The notes beneath the pieces were generated by a model. It saw only the letters and a list, made by a program, of their open reading frames with translations, was not told the origin of the DNA and did no database searches. The position numbers and the translations under genes are program-made. Below are positions 19,266 through 30,142 of a stretch of DNA of 64,000 bases, piece after piece. The DNA is from Asanoa sp. WMMD1127 (GTDB taxonomy: Bacteria; Actinomycetota; Actinomycetes; Mycobacteriales; Micromonosporaceae): assembly GCF_029626225.1 (NCBI RefSeq), contig NZ_JARUBP010000001.1:372001-436000 (forward strand), written 5' to 3'. Every line of letters begins with the position of its first letter. The first letter of the stretch is position 1.

Positions 19266-19880
19266 TCAGCGGATCTGCTCCTTGGCAATGACCTTGGCCA
19301 GCGCCCGCAAGGCCTTGCCGCGGTGGCTGATCGCGTCCTTCTCCTCGGGCGCCAGCTCGGCGTTGGTGCGGTCCTGGCCTTCGCCGATGAAGAGCGGGTC
19401 GTAGCCGAACCCGCCCGTCCCCCGCGGTGCCCGCAGCATGCGGCCCTGTTGGCGGCCCTCCACCAGGTGTTCGCGGCCGCCCGGGGTAACGAGAGCCGCA
19501 GCGCAGACGAAGGCGGCGCCGCGGTTCTCGTCGGCGAAGTCGCTGATCTGGGCCAGCAGCAGCTCGTTGTTGGCGTTGTCGTCGCCGTGTTTGCCGGCCC
19601 AGCGGGCGCTGAGCACCCCGGGCATGCCGTTGAGGGCGTCCACCGCGATCCCGGAGTCGTCGGCGATCGTCGGCAGGCCCGTGCGGCTCGCGCCCTCGCG
19701 GGCCTTGATCAGGGCGTTCTCGGCGAAGGTCAGGCCGGTCTCGGCGGGTTCGGGGTAGGCGGCCACGTCGCGCAGGCTGACCAGCTCGATCGCGCCGCCG
19801 CCGAGGGCCGCGTCGAGGATGCGCTGCAGCTCGACCAGCTTCTTGGCGTTGTTGGTCGCCAGCAGCATCCGGCGGCTCAT
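19266..19880 (-). CDS. rdgB: RdgB/HAM1 non-canonical purine NTP pyrophosphatase
   Basis: This enzyme hydrolyses dITP, ITP and XTP to the monophosphates, keeping deaminated purines out of DNA and RNA. The 204 residues carry the substrate-binding start [14 protein letters not shown], the metal/catalytic segment [15 protein letters not shown], the GFGYDPLF motif and the closing SHRGKAL. The ATG overlaps the stop of rph by 4 bp. The rph-rdgB order is the same as Rv1340-Rv1341 in M. tuberculosis. Confidence 0.96.
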   Translation of the reverse strand: MSRRMLLATNNAKKLVELQRILDAALGGGAIELVSLRDVAAYPEPAETGLTFAENALIKAREGASRTGLPTIADDSGIAVDALNGMPGVLSARWAGKHGDDNANNELLLAQISDFADENRGAAFVCAAALVTPGGREHLVEGRQQGRMLRAPRGTGGFGYDPLFIGEGQDRTNAELAPEEKDAISHRGKALRALAKVIAKEQIR

Positions 19881-20605
19881 GACGCCAGCGCCTTCCGCTG
19901 GGCGTCGGTCAGGGTCGCGCAGCCGGCCACCGCCAGGTCGAGGAGGGCGTTGAGCTCGGCCCGGTTGAAGACCGCGGCCTCGCCGGTGCCCTGCACCTCG
20001 ACGAAGTCACCGTCGCCGGTGCAGACGACGTTCATGTCGACGTCGGCGGCGCCGTCCTCCAGGTACATGAGGTCGAGGCGGGGCTCGCCGTCGATCACGC
20101 CGACGCTGACCGCGGAGACCGAGCGGGGCAGGGCCGCCTCGACGGTGCCGGCGAGCAGCTTGCGGCCGGCGATCCAGGTGACCGCGTCGTGCAGGGCGAC
20201 GTAGGCGCCGGTGATCGCGGCCGTGCGGGTGCCGCCGTCGGCCTGGAGCACGTCACAGTCGAGAACGACGGAATTTTCACCCAGCGACTTGAGGTCGACG
20301 CAGGCCCGCAGGCTGCGGCCGATCAGGCGGGAGATCTCCTGCGTACGCCCGCCGACCCGGCCCTTGACACTCTCCCGGTCGGAGCGGGTCGTGGTGGCCC
20401 GGGGCAGCATCGCGTACTCCGCGGTCACCCAGCCCAGGCCGCTGCCCTTGCGCCAGCGGGGCACGCCCTCGGTGACGCTGGCGGTGCACAACACCCGGGT
20501 GTCGCCGAACTCGACCAGCACCGAACCCTCAGGGTGCATGCTCCACTGTCGAGTGATCGTCACCGGTCGCAGCTGGTCGGGTCGCCGCCCGTCTGGTCGA
20601 GCCAT
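19877..20605 (-). CDS. rph: Ribonuclease PH
   Basis: This is a phosphorolytic 3'-5' exoribonuclease that trims tRNA 3' ends. It has 242 residues, the typical length. The start [13 protein letters not shown], the phosphate-binding [26 protein letters not shown] segment and the [14 protein letters not shown] motif are all present, with the DLMYLEDG Asp pair as metal ligands. It is a cytosolic hexamer in other bacteria. It overlaps rdgB downstream (ATGA) and is 10 bp from the preceding glycosyltransferase gene, so the five minus-strand genes from 23746 to 19266 may be one transcript. Confidence 0.96.
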   Translation of the reverse strand: MARPDGRRPDQLRPVTITRQWSMHPEGSVLVEFGDTRVLCTASVTEGVPRWRKGSGLGWVTAEYAMLPRATTTRSDRESVKGRVGGRTQEISRLIGRSLRACVDLKSLGENSVVLDCDVLQADGGTRTAAITGAYVALHDAVTWIAGRKLLAGTVEAALPRSVSAVSVGVIDGEPRLDLMYLEDGAADVDMNVVCTGDGDFVEVQGTGEAAVFNRAELNALLDLAVAGCATLTDAQRKALAS

Positions 20606-20615
20606 GTGGGCCAGC

Positions 20616-21779
20616 CTAGGCGGCCTCCACGTCCGCCCGCGCGCGCCCCGCTGTCACCGCCGCCCGGTGGGCGCCGAGGAACCCGGCCGTCGCCTCCGGC
20701 CAGGAGAACCGCTCGGCCCGCAGCCGGGCCCGTGAGCGGCGCGAACGCTCGTCGACGGCGAGCAGGCCGGTCACCGCGGCGGCCAGTTCGACACCCGTGC
20801 CCGGTGCGGCGGCGCCGGCCGGGCCGATCACCTCGGGCAGCGCGCTGGCCGCGTTGACCACGACCGGCGTCCCGCAGGCCAGCGCCTCCAGGGCGGCCAG
20901 CCCGAACGTCTCCACCGGTCCCGGCGCGACCACCACGTCGGCGCTGGCCAGGAGCGCCGCCACGGCGGCCTGGTCGGGCAGGAAGCCGGCGAACGTGACC
21001 GGCAGGCGGGCCGCGCGCTCCTCCAGCGCCGGGCGCCGCGGGCCGTCGCCGAGCACGACCAGGCGGGCCGGCACCCCGGCGCGGACCAGCGCGGCCAGCG
21101 TGTCGACGGCCAGTTCCGGCTTCTTCTCCGGCGACAGGCGGGTGCAGGTGACCAGCAGCACCTCACCCGCGGCGGCATAGCGCGAACGGACCACCGGGTC
21201 ACGCCGCCCCGGATGGAAGGTCGACAGGTCCACGCCGAGCGACGCCCGCCGCACCGGCACCCCGAGACGGAGGAACTCCTCTGCCGCCCAGCCGGTGGTG
21301 CAGACGATCGTGTCGTACGCGGCCGCGGTGCGCGCGTTGAGCGCGTCGGCCGCCTGCCGCCCGGCCGCCCCCGACAGCCCGGACAGCCGCAGCAGTCCGG
21401 CCAGGCTCTCGTGGGAGACCATCACGCTGCGCACCCCGGCCTCCCGGGCCCACCGTCCCGTCCAGCGCAGCGTCGAGCGGTCGGAGACCTCCAGCCGGTC
21501 CGGCGCGAGGCGGTCCAGCAGCCGGGCCAGCGGGCGGCGGCCGATCAGCACCCGGTAGCCGCCGGTCAGTGGCACCATCGGCCCCGGGAGCGTGATCACC
21601 CGGCCCTGGTCGGTCTCCTCGTCGGCGTACCGCTCACCGGGCATGACCAGGATCGGCTGGTGGCCGTTGGCGATGTAGCCGGCGCCGAGGCTGCGCAACG
21701 CCGTCCGGAGGCCGCCGGACCTGGGCATGATGAAGTTGGCGAGCCGCACGATGCGCAGCCCGGTCGCGCCGGAGCTCAT
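20616..21779 (-). CDS. GT4 family glycosyltransferase
   Basis: This 387-residue GT-B glycosyltransferase has an N-terminal acceptor domain ([20 protein letters not shown]) and a C-terminal GT4 nucleotide-sugar domain with [30 protein letters not shown], and the EX7E motif within [21 protein letters not shown]. The ATG at 21779 overlaps the stop of the preceding glycosyltransferase (ATGA). The two consecutive GT4 enzymes, in the position where M. tuberculosis carries other genes between Rv1339 and rph, suggest assembly of a two-sugar glycolipid head group. The acceptor is unknown. Confidence 0.88.
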   Translation of the reverse strand: MSSGATGLRIVRLANFIMPRSGGLRTALRSLGAGYIANGHQPILVMPGERYADEETDQGRVITLPGPMVPLTGGYRVLIGRRPLARLLDRLAPDRLEVSDRSTLRWTGRWAREAGVRSVMVSHESLAGLLRLSGLSGAAGRQAADALNARTAAAYDTIVCTTGWAAEEFLRLGVPVRRASLGVDLSTFHPGRRDPVVRSRYAAAGEVLLVTCTRLSPEKKPELAVDTLAALVRAGVPARLVVLGDGPRRPALEERAARLPVTFAGFLPDQAAVAALLASADVVVAPGPVETFGLAALEALACGTPVVVNAASALPEVIGPAGAAAPGTGVELAAAVTGLLAVDERSRRSRARLRAERFSWPEATAGFLGAHRAAVTAGRARADVEAA

Positions 21780-22921
21780 GCCGCGACGGCCAGCCGCGGC
21801 CGGGTCGCCCGCCCCCGGAGCACCTCGCTGTAATGGCCGACCAACTCGTCGCCGATCGCCGCCCACGTCCGGCCGGCGACCGAGTCACGCGCGGCCAGGC
21901 CGTAGCGCTCGCGCAGTTCGGGATCGGCGACCAGCGCCGCCACCGCGGAGGCGATCGCCACGCCGTCGCCCGGCGGCACCAGCGTCCCCGTCAGGCCGGG
22001 GCGCACCAGGTCGACCGGCCCGCCGGCGGCCGGCGCGACCACCGGCACGCCGCTGGCCATCGCCTCCTGCACGCTCTGGCAGAACGTCTCGTGGGGGCCG
22101 GCGTGCACGAACACGTCTAGGCTCGCGTAGATCCGGGCGAGTTGGTCGCCACCGCGCTGGCCCACGAAGATCGCGTCCGGCAGGTGCTTCTCGGCGTCCT
22201 TGCGGCCGGGGCCGTCGCCGACGACGACCAGCCGCACGCCGGGCATCCGGGACACCGGCGCCAGCAGGTCGAGGCGCTTCTCGGCGGCCAGGCGGCCCAC
22301 GTACCCGATGAGCATCTCGCCGTTGGGCGCGAGCGCCCGGCGGACCGCGGCGCTGCGCTTGCTGGGCTGGAACCGCGCGGTGTCGACCCCGCGACCCCAG
22401 CGGTGCACCCGGTGGATGCCCTGCGCGACGAGGTCGGTGACGGAGGTCGAGGACGGTGCGAGCGTACGGTCGGCGCCGTTGTGGATCGTCCGGATCCAGT
22501 GCCAGGTGATGTCTTCACCCCAGGCCAGCCGGTAGTTGCGCAGGAACGCCGCGATGTCGGTCTGGTAGACGGCGACGGTCGGCAGGTTGCGCTGGTTGGC
22601 CACCGCCACGCCGCGCGCGCCGAGGAAGAACGGGCTGGCCAGGTGCACGACGTCGGGGGCGTGCGAGACGAGCGCGTCGGTGAGGCGGGCGCTGGGCATG
22701 CCGAACCGGAAACCGCGGTAGCGGGGCAGGGGCACGCTCGGGATGCGGATCACCGGGTACGGCCGGGCGCCGGTCACGCCGCGGGCCGAGGACGACGGGG
22801 CGGGAGCGATCACCATCGGCTGGTGACCACGGGCGACCAGGTGCTCCGCGACGCGGACGACGGAGTTCGCTACGCCGTTGACATCCGGCGGGAAGGACTC
22901 CGTGATGAGCGCGATACGCAT
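21776..22921 (-). CDS. MgtA-like GT4 glycosyltransferase
   Basis: This 381-residue GT-B enzyme resembles actinobacterial GDP-mannose-dependent alpha-mannosyltransferases of the MgtA/PimB type, which add mannose to glycolipids at the inner face of the membrane. It shows the family start MRIALITESFPPDVNGVANSV, the LASPFFLGARG loop, YVGRLAAEKRLDLLAPV, VVVGDGPGRKDAEKHL and the EX7E region HETFCQSVQEAMASGVPVVAPAAGG. It is translationally coupled with the next glycosyltransferase by a 4-bp overlap. MgtA-like donor use is inferred from similarity only. Confidence 0.85.
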   Translation of the reverse strand: MRIALITESFPPDVNGVANSVVRVAEHLVARGHQPMVIAPAPSSSARGVTGARPYPVIRIPSVPLPRYRGFRFGMPSARLTDALVSHAPDVVHLASPFFLGARGVAVANQRNLPTVAVYQTDIAAFLRNYRLAWGEDITWHWIRTIHNGADRTLAPSSTSVTDLVAQGIHRVHRWGRGVDTARFQPSKRSAAVRRALAPNGEMLIGYVGRLAAEKRLDLLAPVSRMPGVRLVVVGDGPGRKDAEKHLPDAIFVGQRGGDQLARIYASLDVFVHAGPHETFCQSVQEAMASGVPVVAPAAGGPVDLVRPGLTGTLVPPGDGVAIASAVAALVADPELRERYGLAARDSVAGRTWAAIGDELVGHYSEVLRGRATRPRLAVAA

Positions 22922-22996
22922 GGGCTCACGGTCGGTGCCGGTAGGGTGCGGGGAGCGACAGCCGGTTGTCGGACTGGCGAACAGTGCCTGAAGGGT

Positions 22997-23746
22997 TCAG
23001 ATGTCGTAGCGCGCGCCCGGTCGGACGATCTCCATCGGGCCTGCGTACGTGGCCGACGCCGCCTCGAACGTGAGCGCCTCGCTGCCCCACGCGGTGACCA
23101 GATGGGTCAGCAGCAACCGCCCGACGCCGGCCTTCGTGGCGACCTCGCCCGCCTCGCCGCCCGTCAGGTGGATGTCCGGCGGGTTGTCGGCGCCGTCCAG
23201 GTAGCTCGCCTCGCACAGGAACACGTCGGCGCCGTGGGCCAGCCGCAGCAGCGCGTCGCACGGCGCGGTGTCCGACGAATAGGCCAGCACGCTTCCCTGG
23301 TGCTCGATCCGCACGCCGTAGGTCTCGACCGGATGGTTGACCCGGTCGACGACCACCTGGAACGGACCGATCGGGAACGAGCCCGGCTGCAGGCCGTAGA
23401 AGGTGTAGACGTCGTCGAGCGGGTCCTCGACCTCGTTGTTGTAGCCGGCCGCGATCCGGGCCGGGGCACCGGCCGGCGCGTAGACCGGGATGGGCGGGTA
23501 GGCGCCCTCGGGCGCGTAACGCCGGACCACGATGTAGTCACAGGCGTCCGACATGTGGTCGCAGTGCAGGTGGGTGAGCAGGATCGCGTCGATGCCGTGC
23601 AGGGACGAGTAGCGCTGCAACGCCGAGAGCGATCCGGTGCCGAAGTCGACCAGGAGCCGGAAATCATCCGCTTCGATCAGGTACGCGGAACAGGCGGACT
23701 CGGGGCCGGGAAAACTGCCGGCACAGCCGAGGATCGTCAGACGCAT
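22997..23746 (-). CDS. MBL-fold hydrolase, Rv1339-like phosphodiesterase
   Basis: This 249-residue metallo-beta-lactamase-fold enzyme has the dinuclear metal motif THLHCDHMSD (about residues 59-68), a downstream Asp in SSDTAPCD, and His in ILTHL-like sequence LLLTHLVTAWG. Gene order (next to rph and rdgB) and sequence fit M. tuberculosis Rv1339, reported as an atypical cyclic-AMP phosphodiesterase; older names call such proteins RNase Z-like. The start GCAGSFPGPESACSAYLIEA is typical. Cytosolic. It probably leads the transcript that continues into the two glycosyltransferases, rph and rdgB, although 75 bp separate it from the first of them. Confidence 0.88.
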   Translation of the reverse strand: MRLTILGCAGSFPGPESACSAYLIEADDFRLLVDFGTGSLSALQRYSSLHGIDAILLTHLHCDHMSDACDYIVVRRYAPEGAYPPIPVYAPAGAPARIAAGYNNEVEDPLDDVYTFYGLQPGSFPIGPFQVVVDRVNHPVETYGVRIEHQGSVLAYSSDTAPCDALLRLAHGADVFLCEASYLDGADNPPDIHLTGGEAGEVATKAGVGRLLLTHLVTAWGSEALTFEAASATYAGPMEIVRPGARYDI

Positions 23747-24032
23747 CCGAACGTTCCCGAGGCGCGATTGACAGGCCCGCCGACCTTTCGGAGGCGCAAG
23801 ATCGTGGTCGACGAGATTGTCACGCTGCGCAGCCTACGCCGTGGTCCGGATGCTCCGGAAAGATCTGATCGAACTTGTCGCGAAGGTGACACCGCAGCGT
23901 CGGATACCTTCCGGCGATTCCGCATGATCGCGGTTGGAGATCATGCCGTTACGCCCAGTCACATTCTGCCGTTGAACCGATGGCGGGCCCGCCGGGAGGC
24001 GGCGGGCCGATAAAGGCGCGGGACGGTGACGT

Positions 24033-24821
24033 GTGTCGAGCCAGGCAGATACCCCCTCGGCGGACAAAACAGACAGCGGTACGGCGGAGCCGTCGTCACC
24101 CCGACACGCCAAAGGATCGGACACGTCCGCGGCGACCGGCGTGATCGCCGAGACACCCGTGCTGCCGCCCGAGGACGTCCGCGTCCTGCCGATCGTCCCG
24201 CCGGCGCCGAGCCAGCCGGGCGCGGAGTCCGGCGCGGACTCCGGCGCGGAGTCGTCGGAGCGGACGACCGCGACGCCCGGCGTCCCGACCATCACCGGCC
24301 TGGACACGATGGCGGAGCCGGCCGCACCGCCGGCACCGCCGGCGCCGCCCGCGCCGCCCGCCGGCATCGAGGTGGCGACCGGTGCCCGGCCCGCCGCCGA
24401 AGAGCCGCAGCCCGACACCACCGCCGGCGCCGTCAGCGTCGAACGCCTGCCGACCCGGCTGAGCATCAACAAGGCCAAGCACGCGGCGGCGGCCCAGACC
24501 GGCATCTTCCGCCTCGGCGACCTGGTGCACTCCGACAGCAAGCCGACCCCCGAGAGCGCGCACATGCTCGGCATCTGCGCCTGGGGAACGGCGCTGGCCC
24601 TGGCCGGCATCGGGGTCGGCGTCCGCGGCCTGGTGGCGATCATCGGCGGCACGGCACCGGGCTGGTACCAGCCGGCGCTGATCGTCGTCGGCCTGATCGG
24701 GGTGCTGCTGACCGTCAGCGCGCTGGTCACGATCCAGCGCCGCTACCTGCCCTGGCTGCTGCTCGCGTTCGCCACGCTCCCGCTGGCCGTGACGATCGCG
24801 TTGACAATCATCGCCCTCTAG
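24033..24821 (+). CDS. Membrane protein with long Pro/Ala-rich cytoplasmic region
   Basis: This 262-residue protein has a disordered N-terminal half (about residues 1-150) rich in Ser, Ala, Pro and Asp/Glu, including repeated AGAESGADSGAE-like and PAPPAPPAPPAPPA runs, followed by a basic KAKHAAAAQ patch and three transmembrane helices (about 178-200, 210-232, 238-262). The GTG at 24033 is the first start in the frame, without a strong ribosome site. No domain is recognised; such proteins are common orphan membrane proteins in this group. A GGCCCGCC/GGCGGGCC inverted repeat (about 23986-24008) lies just upstream and may terminate or attenuate transcription. Confidence 0.7.
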   Translation: MSSQADTPSADKTDSGTAEPSSPRHAKGSDTSAATGVIAETPVLPPEDVRVLPIVPPAPSQPGAESGADSGAESSERTTATPGVPTITGLDTMAEPAAPPAPPAPPAPPAGIEVATGARPAAEEPQPDTTAGAVSVERLPTRLSINKAKHAAAAQTGIFRLGDLVHSDSKPTPESAHMLGICAWGTALALAGIGVGVRGLVAIIGGTAPGWYQPALIVVGLIGVLLTVSALVTIQRRYLPWLLLAFATLPLAVTIALTIIAL

Positions 24822-24862
24822 CGCGACCGTCCTTCTCTGCCACCGTCGCGAGAGGACAGCAG

Positions 24863-26973
<2,111 letters not shown>

Positions 26974-27465
26974 TCAGCGGCCGGGCGAACACTCGTAGTC
27001 GACCGTCGTCGGGCTCTGCCCGAACATGTATGACTGAACGGCGTGCGGGTCCACGGTGGGCTCAACGATCCGCACCGGCTCCTCGGTTACGACGCCGTCC
27101 ACGATGCGGTAGGAGCGGATCTCCTCGGACTCCGGCTCGCGGGTCGACACCAGCACGTAGTGGGCGCCCGGCTCGCCGGCGAACGAGATGTCGGTGCGCG
27201 ACGGGTAGGCCTCGGTGGCCGTGTGCGAGTGGTAGATGACCACCGGCTCCTCGTCGCGGTCGTCCATCTCGCGCCAGACGCGCAGCTGCTCCATCGAGTC
27301 GAACTCGTAGAAGGTCATCGATCGGGCGGCGTTTTCCATGGAGATGTGGCGCGCCGGGGTGTCGCTGCCGACCGGGCCCGCGACGACGCCGCACGCCTCG
27401 TCGGGATGGTCGCGGCGTGCGTGGGCGATGATCGCGTCGATGATCGACCGGTCGATGCTCAGCAC
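26974..27465 (-). CDS. mec: Mec-type JAMM/Mov34 metallopeptidase
   Basis: This 163-residue zinc peptidase of the JAB/MPN family corresponds to M. tuberculosis Mec (Rv1334), which releases cysteine from the CysO-cysteine adduct. The JAMM residues are present: Glu23 in DEACGVV, His79 and His81 in YHSHT, and Asp92 in SRTDISFA. Its cleavage point is the bond after the CysO Gly-Gly. That makes it the obvious candidate to remove the unusual tail on the neighbouring CysO. The gene starts the mec-cysO-cysM run and follows the DUF2017 gene after 57 bp. Confidence 0.93.
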   Translation of the reverse strand: MLSIDRSIIDAIIAHARRDHPDEACGVVAGPVGSDTPARHISMENAARSMTFYEFDSMEQLRVWREMDDRDEEPVVIYHSHTATEAYPSRTDISFAGEPGAHYVLVSTREPESEEIRSYRIVDGVVTEEPVRIVEPTVDPHAVQSYMFGQSPTTVDYECSPGR

Positions 27466-27522
27466 GTGCCCAAGCCTACCGTCTGTGCGTCCTGCGCCGG
27501 GACGTGGCAGCGGTCACGGTCG

Positions 27523-28017
27523 TCACTCCGTGAGCGCGGTGAGCAACGATTCCTGGAGATATCCGAGGTACGCGTAAACGGAGAGCTGGAAGACCCGCGA
27601 GGAGGACGGGTCGGTCAGCACCGCGTCGTCGAGCTCCTCGCCCAGGTCGGTCTCGGCGCTGATGTCGAGCCGGACGCCCATCGCCAGCCGGGCGTCGTTG
27701 AGCGCCCGCAGCCAGGCCTCGGCGGCCTCCTCGTCGAGCCGGACCTCGCCGCCGGCGCTGCTCGGCAGCGCGGCCAGGATCGCACCCGCCTGGTCGATCT
27801 TGCCCGTCTTGAGGTCGCCCTCGGTGAACCGCCGGAACTCGGCCGAGTCCTCGGCGTTCGTCGGGTAAGTGTCCGGGAACAGCCGGTCGACGACGGGGTC
27901 ACCGTGCTCGAAGCCGTCGGTCAGCAGGCCCACGACTTCGGTCGCCACCTTCCGGAGCACCCGAACCTCGTCGGGTGCGAAGGTCGCGACGCAGTGCTGT
28001 CCATACCGCCGGAACAT
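27523..28017 (-). CDS. DUF2017 protein (AosR-like)
   Basis: This 164-residue protein belongs to DUF2017, represented by M. tuberculosis Rv1332 (AosR), reported as an oxidative-stress regulator that raises mec-cysO-cysM expression. The order clpS-DUF2017-mec-cysO-cysM is conserved here. The protein is mostly helical (VRVLRKVATEVVGLLTDGF, YAYLGYLQESLL). It has a single cysteine, C9, so it cannot form the intramolecular disulfide proposed for the mycobacterial protein. The ATG at 28017 lies 3 bp after the clpS stop, so the two are translationally coupled. Confidence 0.85.
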   Translation of the reverse strand: MFRRYGQHCVATFAPDEVRVLRKVATEVVGLLTDGFEHGDPVVDRLFPDTYPTNAEDSAEFRRFTEGDLKTGKIDQAGAILAALPSSAGGEVRLDEEAAEAWLRALNDARLAMGVRLDISAETDLGEELDDAVLTDPSSSRVFQLSVYAYLGYLQESLLTALTE

Positions 28018-28020
28018 GGG

Positions 28021-28311
28021 TCAGGGCTGCTCGACCGTCGCCCACAGGCCGTAGCCGTGTAGGCACGACGCGTCATATTCCATGCGCTCGCGCGCACCGG
28101 ACGAGACCGCCGCGCGGCCTTTGTGGTGCACGTCGAGCATGAGGGACTGGGCCTTGTCGTGTGTGTAGCCGAACTGCTTCTGGAACACCCATGTCACATA
28201 GGTCATCAGGTTGACCGGATCGTCATGGACAACCGTGATCCAGGGACGGTCGATCGCCGGCACCGTCTCGACGTCCGGCACCTGCACGGGGGTCGTCTGC
28301 GGGGCTGCCAC
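28021..28311 (-). CDS. clpS: ATP-dependent Clp protease adaptor ClpS
   Basis: This is the N-degron adaptor that hands substrates with bulky N-terminal residues to ClpAP/ClpCP. The 96-residue protein shows the family core [25 protein letters not shown], including the DDP(V)N acidic pocket residues, then the [13 protein letters not shown] helix. The GTG at 28311 gives the typical actinobacterial N-terminus [17 protein letters not shown]; a longer reading to 28434 adds an unrelated stretch. It opens the minus-strand block with DUF2017, 80 bp after the dynamin-like gene. Confidence 0.92.
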   Translation of the reverse strand: MAAPQTTPVQVPDVETVPAIDRPWITVVHDDPVNLMTYVTWVFQKQFGYTHDKAQSLMLDVHHKGRAAVSSGARERMEYDASCLHGYGLWATVEQP

Positions 28312-28390
28312 ACCGCCATCGTACGAGCAAATCGACGCACCGACGACCGCCACATGCGTCTCAGTAGCGCGCATCTGTCGTGGTCGCCGA

Positions 28391-29956
28391 TCAGGCCAGC
28401 AGGATCCCGTGGTCGACGGCCTCGGCCAGCACACCGGCGAGCGCCTTGTGCGTGGCGTCGAGGCGCCGGGACACCTCTCTGAGCAGCTCGAGCTCGACGC
28501 TGCGGATCGACCGCTGTGCCCACGAACGGGCCCGGTTGGTGTCGGCGGCGCCGGCGGTGCGCCACTGCCCGTAGCAGCCGCCGGCCAGCCCGACGCCGAC
28601 CGACGGCAGGATCGTGCGGCCCGGCTCGACCGGGTAGGCGCCCAACCCGGCCACCGCGCCGCCGCCGGCCACGGTCGCCACGCCGGCGGTGCTGGTGATC
28701 AGCAGGACCTTGTCGAGATCGCGGGCGGACCGGTCGTCGGCCAACCCGCGGCGTACACCCGCCGCCACCCGGCGTCGGACACCCTCATCCGGTGGGGCAC
28801 CGAACACCTGGGTGACGGCGGCGTCTAGTAGGCGGTCGACGGCCTCGTCGCACTCGGCGACCGCGCGGAGGGACAGGGCGTGCATCTCGCGGTCGAGCGT
28901 CTCGGGCAGGCCGCTCGGGCCGGTGCCGAAGACGATCTCCTGCACGCACCGCAGGTGGATGTTGGCCAGCTCGATGGCCAGGTGCTGCCGCACGTGCTGG
29001 GTCTCGGCCCGCGCGGCGTGCTCTAGTCGCTCGGCCCAATCGGACTCGTGGACGCCCTCGGCCACCCGGACCGTGCGCATCGCGTTGGGCGGCACGGGCG
29101 GGTTGAGGCTGGCCCGGCGCATGCCCTCCTCGGCGGCCCAGTCGGACAGCGCGCGGCGCAGGAAGGCCGTGTCGCCGGCGGCGGGGTCGACGGCGAACCA
29201 GGGCGCCTCGGCCAGGGCCGGGATGGCGGTGGCGATGGCCAGCCGCTGCGCCTCGACGGCGCCGGCCGCGGGGTCGTTGTCGCCCAGGCCCGGCGCGATC
29301 TCGGCGAGCCCGAGCAGATCGAGGTCGTCGACCGGGGTCGGGCCCAGGGCGGTGGCCGGCGCGTACCACGTGCCGTCGGGCCGCGGCGTGACCACGAAGA
29401 AGACGGCGGCGCTGGTCTGCGCGACCTCGCCGAGAATGTCGAGCTCGAAGCGACCGGGCAGCTGGCCGGCGCTCAACACATACATCACCGCGCCGCCGCG
29501 CTCGACCGCGTCGTGCAGCACCCGGCCGCCGGCGACGCCCATGGTCTCGGTGTCGGGCGCGTCGACCAGGGCGAAGTGGCGCAGCAGCGGGTCGGGCAGG
29601 CTCAGCTCGACCCGGCGGGGCGGGCGGGCCGCGGCCGGCTCGTCGGCCGGCGCCATGATCGAGCGGAACGGGTGGGCCTTGCGGGCGCCGGGCAGGTAGG
29701 CGCAGACGTCCTTGCCGTGGCCGTGGTTGACCACGAGGTAGCTCGCCCGCGGCACGTCGAGCAGCGGGCCGACCGCGCCGACCAGCGCGGCGATCACCTC
29801 GCTGCGGCCGCTGCCCTGTGCGCCGAGCGCCACGACGGCCAGCGGCTCGTCGGGGATCGGCTCGAGCACGGGACCACGCGTGCGGCTGGGCGTGCGCCGC
29901 TGCAGCGGCAACGTGATGATGTCTGCCCCGAGCCGATCGAGCGTGTCTGAGCCCAT
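28391..29956 (-). CDS. Dynamin-like protein with degenerate P-loop
   Basis: This 521-residue protein has the layout of a bacterial dynamin-like GTPase: an N-terminal nucleotide-domain-like region, a long helical stalk region, and a hydrophobic segment (about residues 425-455, [16 protein letters not shown]) that could act as membrane paddle. The P-loop position reads GAQGSGRS (45-52), with Arg where GTPases have the catalytic Lys, and the switch-2 region reads [11 protein letters not shown] instead of DxPG. GTP hydrolysis is therefore doubtful. No partner dynamin gene is adjacent. It is transcribed divergently from the LuxR regulator. The dynamin link is a fold-level inference by eye. Confidence 0.6.
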   Translation of the reverse strand: MGSDTLDRLGADIITLPLQRRTPSRTRGPVLEPIPDEPLAVVALGAQGSGRSEVIAALVGAVGPLLDVPRASYLVVNHGHGKDVCAYLPGARKAHPFRSIMAPADEPAAARPPRRVELSLPDPLLRHFALVDAPDTETMGVAGGRVLHDAVERGGAVMYVLSAGQLPGRFELDILGEVAQTSAAVFFVVTPRPDGTWYAPATALGPTPVDDLDLLGLAEIAPGLGDNDPAAGAVEAQRLAIATAIPALAEAPWFAVDPAAGDTAFLRRALSDWAAEEGMRRASLNPPVPPNAMRTVRVAEGVHESDWAERLEHAARAETQHVRQHLAIELANIHLRCVQEIVFGTGPSGLPETLDREMHALSLRAVAECDEAVDRLLDAAVTQVFGAPPDEGVRRRVAAGVRRGLADDRSARDLDKVLLITSTAGVATVAGGGAVAGLGAYPVEPGRTILPSVGVGLAGGCYGQWRTAGAADTNRARSWAQRSIRSVELELLREVSRRLDATHKALAGVLAEAVDHGILLA

Positions 29957-30142
29957 GCCTGGCGCCTCCTGATCCGAGTGCCCACGGCGATCACCGTGCG
30001 CATTCCACCGAGCACCGGAACGCTATGCGAACCGCCACCTAACATGACAGCCCGCCGACTACTCATGCCATGTTGGCCGGCTACTCAACTTCAACCCGTT
30101 ACGGGGAGTACCCATCGCCATTACTCTCTATATGCTGCGGTG

